Below, piece by piece: positions 7,557 to 14,095 of a DNA stretch of 14,095 nt. This stretch comes from Phoronis ovalis (Eukaryota > Phoronida > Phoronidae), in contig JAOXYB010034273.1 in NCBI GenBank assembly GCA_028565635.1, positions 1 to 14,095 of the forward strand. The letters are read 5' to 3'. Made by a program: the position numbers and the translations under genes. Numbering within the stretch: position 1 is the stretch's first letter; every line of letters starts with the position of its first letter. The notes under the pieces were generated by a model. It saw nothing but the letters and a program-made list of their open reading frames with translations, made no database searches and was not told the DNA's origin.

Positions 7557-10500
7557 GTAAGTTTTTTTAAATAAACATCTTTGTAACAGGTACAAGCTGT
7601 AAACTACTGGACATTGGATACATATGTGCCATTGAAACCAGTGGTAGATCACTTCATTGATATATCATATATTCCATTTATCTGGCCTAAGTACACCATA
7701 GCACGAGGTATTGTTGACACTACAAATATAGTACCAGCATATTAATGCACATGTTTATTTTCTTTTTTGGGGGCGTGGCATTTTAATGTTGAGTGTTTTG
7801 TAATGCCACTATGTTATGCTTTCTAACTAGGGCAATAAAATTCCAGAGATGATTAAACTTTTTTTTAAATGTTGTACTTTCTAAGTAAGGAAATAAAATT
7901 ATAGAGATTATTAAACTTTTTTTAAAACCGGAATTTGAATTCGGGCTTATTTGTCAATGAAATAGTGCGATTAATGGGTCGATTTTGTTCTAACGCTATT
8001 TTTTCAAAATCATTATGTACAAGACTGCACGAAAAATGAACTGGTAGTGTATGAAAGGATGTACGCTCACATTATGGAGAGATAATAATTTGTGGAATGT
8101 TGCTTTATTTGATACGCGCATGAACGTTACAACGTTTTTCTATTGAATTGGATGGGAATCTAATAGTGTATTTAGGCCAATCCACGTAGAAAGCACTTGT
8201 TAAAAATGTCGTGTTATTTTGTCAGCTACTAAAAAGGTAATAAAGGTATTCGATATAATGTAAGCAAGGGTGCATAAAGTGATATAGGTTTTAACTTGGT
8301 AATCTTGCTGCTTCTTCAGTATCCGGTTTAACAAGCAAATTCCAAACAAATGGGCTATCGACCAACATAAAGGTATAAAAGTGCCTAACGATTAATGGAC
8401 TGACTGTTACATGTACATCTATATGACATATGTTCACCCTCTGGCTTTCATGTGGGTAATAGCATTGTCTCATGAAAGAATATCGAGTGAAAGTTTTAGA
8501 AATCTTCGCGCAACAACGAGAAATGAAACTATGATTTATTCCTTACGACATACACTGTATAGAAATTGACTAAGCAAAAAAATCTTTGAAATTATTAATT
8601 ATTGTTATTATGTTTTAGAGAAGATGAGTTAGAAAGAGCAACTGATTTTCCGAACTTAGTTAAAATACTTGAATCAGGAGGATATGAGGTCAGCTGGAAG
8701 TGTGGTGGTTATAAAACACTTGTGTACTTGTTCAACACTGCTAAGCTACCTTTAATTAGGGGCATAATTAATACTTGTGAGAGAGAAGTTAACATACAGG
8801 CAGGTATGTACACCAATTACACAATACAGTTAACGCTTGTTTATAAGGAGCAATAGACATCATATCGCAGTTGAGGAATTTTACCTAATTCAACTTATTT
8901 CAAGGTACCAAACAAATAGCTGAAGAAATAGAAGATGCATGACAATATCAATTACACATTACCATTAGCATGCCGTAAAGATTAAAATTAAACTAAATTA
9001 AACAATACAGCCTAAAAAAATTATGGAAGCAAGCTACGAGATAAGGGATAGAAGGGAGGTGGGCAGATGTAATGTCGAATTAAAATGTTTGCCCCAATTA
9101 AGCCGAGTTGTAGAATAAGTCTCGAGTATACGAAATCCATCAGTAATAGAATAAAACGTCTTACATATGTGAAGGCTATAAATGAGTGACAACCCAAGGA
9201 AGTAGAACACTGTGACTAAAACACTCTGAAATATAATTGTTAATAGGAAACATCTGACTTGGTATTGTAGACGTGATTGGCCAGAGCAGTTGTTATTTGT
9301 GTTAAACAAAATTAGTAAAGTCTGTTCTGAACAATATTTGGGCCCACCAGGCCGGGGCTTATACCGGTTTCAGTAGCATGCGACTGAGAATGTACTCTGC
9401 CTGGATAGGATACTAGTCTATCGCAGTTTACTTCCCAAGGTTTTTAGAGCTGGTTCCAATTTTTACACATGGGTGGAGAGAAGCAAAGAGTGTCTTGCTT
9501 AGGAACACAATCACTAATGACCCATGCGGTACTCGAACCTGCAGCTTTTTGATTTGCAGTCCGTTCCCTACTACCTGAGCAATCACGACCTCCATATTAT
9601 TTGTGTAAACGCTACAAAACCTAAGGGTTAAACAACGTATACAATTTAGAAATAATTTTATGTGTTTTAGAATAGCCCTGCTAATATAATACCAGCACAG
9701 AGAAAACGTCCAAGTTCACGCATACTTGAATTTAATACAGATATTGCAGGGTCTAGCCTTAGATAAATATTGCGGAATGACCAATATGTCTGGTATAAAT
9801 AGATAAAGTTGAATCATATATGCACAGTTTAATTATATGTTTATACAGGGGAGAGCTATAACTAAATAAATTATACAAAAATTCAAAATAATAGAGAAAA
9901 AGAAAATCTACCTATCAGTATCATAAGACAGGTCAAGGGTCAAGCATTTTTTCTTTACCGAGACAATAGGAAATTGTTTGACAGATCTTCACATATCTAT
10001 ACATTTTAAATTTTTGCTATATTTTAGAATGTTAAGGGGTCTTTTTTTAAACCAGATTAAACAGTATATGATATAATTTAAAATGTTTACCATTGCCTGC
10101 GATTTAAGAAATTGATACAATTTTAATGTATTTAACCTGTCTATCTGTATCTTCTGTCTGCTGTTTTTTTTTCTTTGAGGAGTTGTAAGAATAGTTTTGC
10201 TGGACTGAGACTGAAGAGCGTAATTAGGAACAAACTACCATCTATCATTAAATTAAGGATAACTGGAACAGTAATGATAAAGTCTGCTGGCGGGATATTT
10301 GATCTGGTACAGCGCTTAGCACAATTTAACTACGATTCGTTGTCATGTTACAAGCATGGTTAAATTACTGCAAGAATTCTTAAGCTGCCTATATTATATT
10401 TGACAGGTTCAGTCAGGGTACCTTCCAGTGAGGAGAGAAAAAACGAGATTCATCTCAAATTGATATTGCAAATAAAGAATTCCTTATTAAAGAATGACCT

Positions 10501-12982
10501 CAAAAATATCAAGGATCTGTGTCAAGCATATTTGGAGTAAGTTATTTTAGTAAACATGGCTTAAGAACCGTATATACATATATTTAGAATTCCAACCATA
10601 GGTCATTAGAAAACTACATTATGCAACTGCTAGTTTCAGGTTTATCGTCGGCGTTCTCTGATCCTTGTCTTAACCTTGCTACACGTATTTCCAATACACT
10701 GCAACTGTTACACTGTAGTATGAAGTAACACATTTTCTACAGATCGACCTTTCCTTAATTAAGCCGCATCAGTATTCTTCTGAGAATATTTCAACAAGGA
10801 CTTGAAAGCAATACCCCGGGAGCAGTACTTCCCAGCACAGAAGCATGGACTAATGAATGCAATTAAATGCCTTATTCAGAGATATAGACTTAACTAATAT
10901 TTGAAATACCTTTCGTTCAAATGATTTGAAATTAGGGCACACTTATACTGAATATATTAGTAATCGTAGCGTGGTATATTGCACTTCAGTAAGAGCTTAA
11001 TTATTTAGACGTCGTTCAAACCTAGGATAAAACGCTACGTTTTATATGTCCTAGTTCAAACCCGCTTGTGTAGGCTTTAGTCTGATCTTTACCAGGTTAG
11101 TTTTTATTGATTCAAATGTTGCAAGCACCTGATATGTTGCGTAGATTTTGAAACAGATACATGAATTGAACTTTTGTCTCTGCCTATTTGAGTATCATTT
11201 CGATAACTGTACTGATTCAAGTAAGACGATCGAGTGACGTTTATACAGGTAATGCACAAACGAGTGAAGGAAGCAGAATTCAAATTCAAAGTACATTTTC
11301 ACACTGCAACTAGCCTCTAACATACCCTACCACGACTCAGATAATCTTACACATCCAGCATGTCACACCCTTTATTTTACAGTTAAAAGGCATTGTGTTA
11401 TAAATAGTAATGAAGTGAAACTACTTGTGATATAGTAGCTTTGATATAGTAGCTTTGATATTACTGTTTTAGTGAAGATGACTTAGAGGAAGCAACTGGC
11501 TTTTGCGAGCTAGTTGATAAACTTGAACTAAGAGGAAAACATGTCAGCTGGCAGAGTGATGGTTATGGTACACTTGTGTATATTTTCGATACTGCCAGGC
11601 TACCTGGAATAGTGGCTTCTATTAAGAAGTGTGAGAGAGAAGTTGATGCTGTACAAGAAGGTAGTATGTTGTGTAGCTTCGATCAACTATAGATACTTAA
11701 ATTAGCTAGTAAAACACATTTTGAATCTGTGTGTTAGTACTACATCAAGTTGTGAGCTTTCAATGTGAATTATCTACTAATTTTTTTAGTATATAAAATA
11801 TAATATTAATTGTCATCAATTATTTCTGAAATATAAATATAAATTGTCTGCATTGCAGATTTATAATTTGATCATATATTTTGTAGATGCTAACGCTGGC
11901 ATAAGTCCCACTCTAACCCCGAAAAAGGAATCATTAAAACGAAAGAATGACGGTAAATAAATAAAGTAGACTTCCAACTAATTCTAATAAAGAGTAACAT
12001 CGGTGTTGGTATTAACGCTAAATATACTTCAACAAAATGACTTGCTTTTTAAGAATATAGCCATAACCTCCATAATACGGAATGTACAATTATTTCTATA
12101 AAATGTATGAATCTGTGTGCTAGTACTACATCACGTTGTGAGCTTTTAGTAGGAATTGTATACTAATTTTCTTACTATATAACATATAATATTAATTTGT
12201 ATCAATTATTTCTGAAATATAAATATAAATTATCTGTACTGGAGATTGATCATTTGATCATATATTTTGTAGATGCTAACGCTGGCACAAGCCCCACCCT
12301 AACTCCGAAAAAGAAATCATTAAAACGAAAGAATGACGGTAAATAAATAAATAAAGTAGATTTCCAACTACTACTAGACTAATAAGGAATAACATCGATG
12401 TTGGTATTAACTTTAAGTAGACTTCAACAAAATGACTTGTTTGTAAGAATGTGGTCATAACCTTCATACTGAAGAATGTACAATTATTTTAAATTACTAA
12501 GTTTCTATAAAATGTAAGAAATGGATTTCTGCTACATGTATACTCGACAGTCTACTCTAAGTCCTGCAACTTGAACCGCAGCAGAAATATTCTTCGCTTT
12601 ATGATGTTCACATATATGTTTTACATTGCATTATGTGTTTATTTATATCTATACTTGTAAGATAGTAAATGTCGTTCCATATGCCAAAACATAAAGCTGT
12701 TGTGGGAAACCCTCTTTCTAGATTGTTTATGATATGATAGTTTGGATGTGGAACGTTTTCACTTATTATCTGTGCTTTTCTTGCATTTTCTTTAAGCTGA
12801 AGTGTCGTCCACAGATTTTGGCAAGGTTCGTGATGATTCTAACTCAGCCTCATTCCTGCAAAGTATGAACAATACCTTACAGTCTGTGGGATTCATAAAA
12901 AGTACAGTTTTGAAGGCATCTGGTTTTCGTGTCGGCTCTTGTTACTTGATGACGAACTATCATGTTGTGAAGGGCATTATGG
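7444..12982 (+). CDS. Tandem death-effector-like domains fused to a trypsin/HtrA-like serine protease; seven exons, 3' incomplete
   Basis: Seven exons (7444-7556, 8619-8803, 10407-10536, 11473-11660, 11887-11952, 12273-12338, 12797-12982) join through GT-AG introns into one stop-free frame of 311 complete codons. Residues about 10-97 and 113-203 are two copies of a helical domain with DED hallmarks: IKxLCxAYL in the second helix, E(D/E)xLExAxxFxxLVxxLExxG in the middle, and A(K/R)LPxI where DEDs have the RxDL motif. Residues 206-249 are duplicated basic linkers. Residues about 265-311 open a trypsin-like domain with GSCYLMTNYHVVKG, where His305 is the expected catalytic histidine. Catalytic Asp and Ser must lie in exons outside the established model. 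In known families DEDs assemble signalling complexes in apoptosis and immunity. That they control the protease here is inference. The start is the first ATG after an in-frame stop; an upstream non-coding exon is possible. The DED call is by motif reading only; another six-helix death-fold type is the main alternative. Confidence 0.75.
7557..8618 (+). other. Intron 1
   Basis: A 1062-base phase-2 intron, splitting domain 1 at the same residue as intron 3 splits domain 2. Apart from the 58-bp duplicate I see no gene or element. A 60-codon antisense frame at 8291-8473 is not convincing. Confidence 0.7.
7811..7926. repeat. Two tandem copies of a 58-bp unit in intron 1
   Basis: The units at 7811-7868 and 7869-7926 share ATGTT, CTTTCTAA, AATAAAATT, AGAGAT and TTAAACTTTTTTT at a constant offset of 58 bases. 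No role in splicing is apparent. Confidence 0.85.
8619..8803 (+). CDS. Exon 2: second half of DED-like domain 1
   Basis: The acceptor is TGTTTTAG (8611-8618) and the donor GTATGT (8804). It encodes residues 38-99 and the first base of Gly100. Key stretches are EDELERATDF, LVKILESGG, VSW, TLVYLF, AKLPLI and CEREV. It aligns with exon 4 without gaps except one residue near the end; I count 34 identical positions of the 59 compared. Confidence 0.8.
8804..10406 (+). other. Intron 2, largest intron, with a SINE insertion
   Basis: A 1603-base phase-1 intron between the two DED-like domains. It contains the SINE at 9303-9596. A 62-codon frame at 10175-10363 follows a long T tract but does not fit the splice phase. 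Confidence 0.7.
9303..9596 (-). mobile_element. tRNA-derived SINE with conserved central domain and target-site duplication
   Basis: Read on the minus strand from about 9593, the head carries a degenerate RNA polymerase III box A (ATTGCTCAGGTAG, near 9582-9571) and a good box B (GGTTCGAGTACC, 9539-9528), so it derives from a tRNA. The body contains GACTAGTATCCTATCCAGG and GAAACCGGTATAAGC followed by CCGGCCTGGTGGGCC. These resemble a deeply conserved SINE core shared among invertebrate SINEs (Nin-DC type, from memory). The direct repeat TTATTTGTGT flanks it at 9293-9302 and 9597-9606, each followed by (T)AAAC; these are target-site duplications. The element appears full length and only moderately decayed. 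It is antisense to the host gene. Confidence 0.82.
10407..10536 (+). CDS. Exon 3: first half of DED-like domain 2
   Basis: The acceptor is TTTGACAG and the donor GTAAGT (10537). It encodes residues 100-142 plus two bases of Asp143. IHLKLILQIKNSL and LKNIKDLCQAYL match exon 1 in order and spacing. A 12-residue charged segment (SSEERKNE region) leads in from domain 1 and forms the inter-domain linker. Confidence 0.78.
10537..11472 (+). other. Intron 3
   Basis: A 936-base phase-2 intron. It contains the hairpin at 11014-11062. A direct duplication, TATAGTAGCTTTGATA, lies just before exon 4 (about 11432-11461). No other gene signal. Confidence 0.7.
11014..11062. repeat. Inverted repeat bracketed by GTTCAAACC direct repeats, intron 3
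   Basis: CTAGGATAAAACG (11022-11034) pairs with CGTTTTATATGTCCTAG (11038-11054) with a small bulge and a three-base loop. The direct repeat GTTCAAACC lies on each side (11014-11022 and 11054-11062). It could be a small foldback element, or an RNA hairpin in the pre-mRNA. Confidence 0.55.
11473..11660 (+). CDS. Exon 4: second half of DED-like domain 2
   Basis: The acceptor is CTGTTTTAG and the donor GTAGTA (11661), which is weaker than the others; a GTATGT three bases on (11664) would add one residue. It encodes residues 143-205. EDDLEEATGF, LVDKLELRG, HVSW, TLVYIF, ARLPGIV and CEREV mirror exon 2. Domain 2 has Arg185 where domain 1 has Lys80, so it is closer to the DED RxDL motif. Confidence 0.8.
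11887..11952 (+). CDS. Exon 5: basic linker, copy 1 (possible nuclear localisation signal)
   Basis: It encodes residues 206-227, including SPTLTPKKESLKRKND. It is a symmetric phase 1-1 exon of 66 bases, so it can be skipped or repeated without shifting the frame. The KK...KRK spacing and the SP/TP sites suggest a phosphorylatable linker. The acidic Glu220 interrupts the basic run and may weaken it as an import signal relative to copy 2. Confidence 0.75.
12273..12338 (+). CDS. Exon 6: basic linker, copy 2 (possible nuclear localisation signal)
   Basis: It encodes residues 228-249 and matches exon 5 at 61 of 66 bases. Three changes are silent; two alter the protein (Ile211 to Thr233 and Glu220 to Lys242). 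The second change gives PKKKSLKRK, a better match to a classical basic nuclear import signal. It is also phase 1-1, so inclusion of one, both or neither copy keeps the frame. Confidence 0.75.
12339..12796 (+). other. Intron 6
   Basis: A 458-base phase-1 intron. Its first part, to about 12520, belongs to the second unit of the 386-bp duplication; the rest is unique. Nothing else seen. Confidence 0.7.
12797..12982 (+). CDS. Exon 7: start of the trypsin-like protease domain with catalytic His
   Basis: The acceptor is TTCTTTAAG and the donor GTATAA (12983). It encodes residues 250-311. The pattern of a hydrophobic strand (SVGFIKSTVL), a Gly-rich turn (SGFRVGSCYL) and TNYHVV is the N-terminal half of trypsin/HtrA-type proteases. 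His305 is encoded at 12961-12963. A second acceptor-like CTGAAG six bases downstream (AG at 12801-12802) would remove two residues, Ala-Glu, in frame. Confidence 0.8.
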
Positions 12983-13157
12983 GTATAAAATAAAATTTCT
13001 TCGTGCTTTACCATGGGCAATAGGTCTAGCATATATTAATAAAGTAAATACTGGTTATATTTAAGCATAATTGTAAATAAAAAAGTCTACAAAAATGGCA
13101 TTATTTCCAAAACGTCATGTGCTACAGTTTCCTCACTTCACTTTAACGTTTTTTCAG

Positions 13158-13193
13158 TGAAAACGCAAAATGTGATAAAACAGAACTGGATAA
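13158..13193 (+). CDS. Candidate micro-exon 8 (36 bases)
   Basis: A strong pyrimidine tract and acceptor (CGTTTTTTCAG, ending 13157) is followed by 36 bases that continue the frame from exon 7 as VKTQNVIKQNWI. They end at a GTATTT donor (13194) in phase 1. Length, phase and acceptor fit, but the donor is mediocre and such a short match can arise by chance. The sequence would sit just after the catalytic His strand. Confidence 0.42.
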
Positions 13194-13863
13194 GTATTTT
13201 TTTAATTCTCAGTTTTCCTTAGCCGATTATATCCCGACCTTTGCCTCCAGAAATTTGAGAGTTCTAACAATGGAAAACATTCTAATGTTAACAAAAAAAT
13301 AATACTACACAGTAATTTTTTTGCACAAACAAAGTAAGGCGTTTGAATATAATTTCTATAAGATGCAATTTGTGGTGTGAAAATCACCAAATCCTCAAAC
13401 TTACGTTTCGGCTTTAAAACACAATAAAGCTATTTAAATTATGTATATCTTTTAAAAAACAATAATCTTAAATGTATTCATTTGTGTTAAATGCGTTTAT
13501 AAAATGAGAACATAGTTAGATTTACTAATACATATTCGAAACCTTATATCCTGTTCTTGTAACTAGCAATTAAAGCACAATTTTACTGCATGTGATAATC
13601 CTTGCCAATTTTGATATATACATGTACTTACAAATCATGTCTTGAACTTATCAGTAACTTGTTTTAGAATAGCGTCCTGCTCCCCTGTGTAAACAAAAAT
13701 GATCAAGATTAAACAGTCCATATTAAGGTAGGGAATATTGTTCGGCACAACTTATTCACGCGTGTACTTTAATTTAAATTAAAATTAAACGAAAAGACAA
13801 AGTACACACATTTTGAAAGTAACTTGAACGTTTTAAATCTGTAATTCATTTTTCTCTGAGTAG

Positions 13864-13896
13864 ATAATGTGACATGTGACATTTTGGGTGAAAATG
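13864..13896 (+). CDS. Candidate micro-exon 9 (33 bases)
   Basis: After TTTTTCTCTGAGTAG (AG at 13862-13863), 33 bases continue the frame as NVTCDILGENG and end at a good GTACGT donor (13897), again phase 1 to phase 1. A short strand followed by an acidic or Gly turn is what normally follows HVV in HtrA-like folds, which supports it. It could splice directly to exon 7 or to candidate exon 8. Confidence 0.42.
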
Positions 13897-14095
13897 GTAC
13901 GTTTTTGAAATGTAAAATTCAAAAGAAAATAATTATAAGTCAAAAACCACTAAGTGCATGTAGTTGAAACTTGCACAAATAATGGTTACATCTACAATCT
14001 ACAGCTACCAAATCTGTCTCAGAAGTTTGAAATTTAACTTGTTCAAAATATATGTAATTTTCAAATAAAATTATGCTCAGGTAACGAAATATATA

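Larger units (their letters stand above)
11722..12520 (+). repeat. 386-bp tandem duplication carrying one linker exon per copy
   Basis: Sequence from about 11722 (TTGAATCTGTGTG) recurs at a constant offset of 386 bases, starting about 12108. It includes the upstream intron part, the 66-base exon (11887 versus 12273) and the downstream intron part to about 12107 and about 12520. Both copies keep their TTTTGTAG acceptor and GGTAAATAAA donor. Introns have diverged by substitutions, small indels and AAAT-repeat number; the exons differ at only 5 of 66 bases. Confidence 0.9.
12983..14095 (+). other. Sequence after exon 7: intronic, with two candidate micro-exons
   Basis: Exon 7 ends at a phase-1 donor with the protease domain unfinished, so the gene must continue. 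Apart from the two candidate micro-exons the stretch is AT-rich and shows no GDSGG-like catalytic serine motif. The remaining protease exons are expected beyond the right edge. Confidence 0.6.

Noticed and set aside
9034-9309. 91-codon minus-strand frame in intron 2
   Set aside because: It lies antisense within an intron, overlaps the SINE target-site duplication at its start and shows no recognisable domain.
9500-9593. A functional tRNA gene on the minus strand, suggested by box A and box B
   Set aside because: The cloverleaf cannot be completed; the conserved core, downstream tail and flanking duplications identify a SINE head instead.
10175-10363. 62-codon frame in intron 2 after a long pyrimidine tract, a possible extra exon
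   Set aside because: Acceptors next to it would put the frame out of phase with exon 2 (which leaves one base), and the phase-compatible reading hits a TGA within about ten codons. An unrelated transcript cannot be excluded.
14081-14095. Possible exon start after ATGCTCAG at the right edge, in phase with exon 7 or candidate exon 9
   Set aside because: Only 15 bases remain, the pyrimidine tract is poor, and the GT directly after the AG makes it ambiguous.
1-14095. CRISPR arrays, bacterial operons, ribosomal RNA genes or riboswitches
   Set aside because: No evenly spaced identical direct repeats with unique spacers, no Shine-Dalgarno-led gene chains and no rRNA-like conserved blocks; the intron structure and SINE mark the DNA as animal nuclear.

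Overview
The window looks like AT-rich animal nuclear DNA. It has phase-consistent GT-AG introns, a tRNA-derived SINE, a retrotransposon gag fragment and several families of old dispersed repeats. The repeat types (CCCGGGGG-start elements, GAGTAATTGTCC-type minisatellite, SINE with a conserved core) and the style of the host gene suggest a marine invertebrate, most likely a lophotrochozoan such as a bivalve mollusc. That assignment is inference; no species can be named. There is no sign of a bacterial or organellar origin.

Bases 1-7440 hold no host gene I can establish. At the left edge (1-425, minus strand) is the N-terminus of a retrotransposon Gag-like protein that runs off the window. The rest is repeat-rich intergenic sequence: a 13-bp triplicate (555-593), a GC-richer repeat block (about 1225-1465), a possible terminal exon with a poly(A) signal (1570-1982), an inverted-repeat-bounded element of about 420 bp (3204-3623), a degenerate minisatellite (about 4922-5136), a 36-bp duplicate (5611-5682) and a block built on a TTGGATTGCTACC motif (about 5690-6046).

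Bases 7444 to the right edge hold the main content: one plus-strand, multi-exon gene, incomplete at its 3' end. Seven exons join in frame with no stop. They encode two tandem death-effector-like (DED-like) death-fold domains (residues about 10-97 and 113-203), then two near-identical 22-residue basic linkers resembling nuclear localisation signals (206-249), then the start of a trypsin/HtrA-like serine protease domain carrying its catalytic histidine (His305). Two further micro-exons (13158-13193 and 13864-13896) fit the reading frame. The catalytic Asp and Ser are not seen in the window. The modular exon phases show how the gene was built: each DED is a pair of exons split by a phase-2 intron and bounded by phase-1 introns, and the linker exon was copied together with its introns as a 386-bp tandem duplication.

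The likely logic, by inference from the families, is that the death-fold domains sense or oligomerise and bring together or activate a serine protease, possibly in the nucleus. This would be an apoptosis- or immunity-type architecture in which a trypsin-like protease takes the place a caspase has in caspase-8. A full-length SINE with target-site duplications sits in intron 2.
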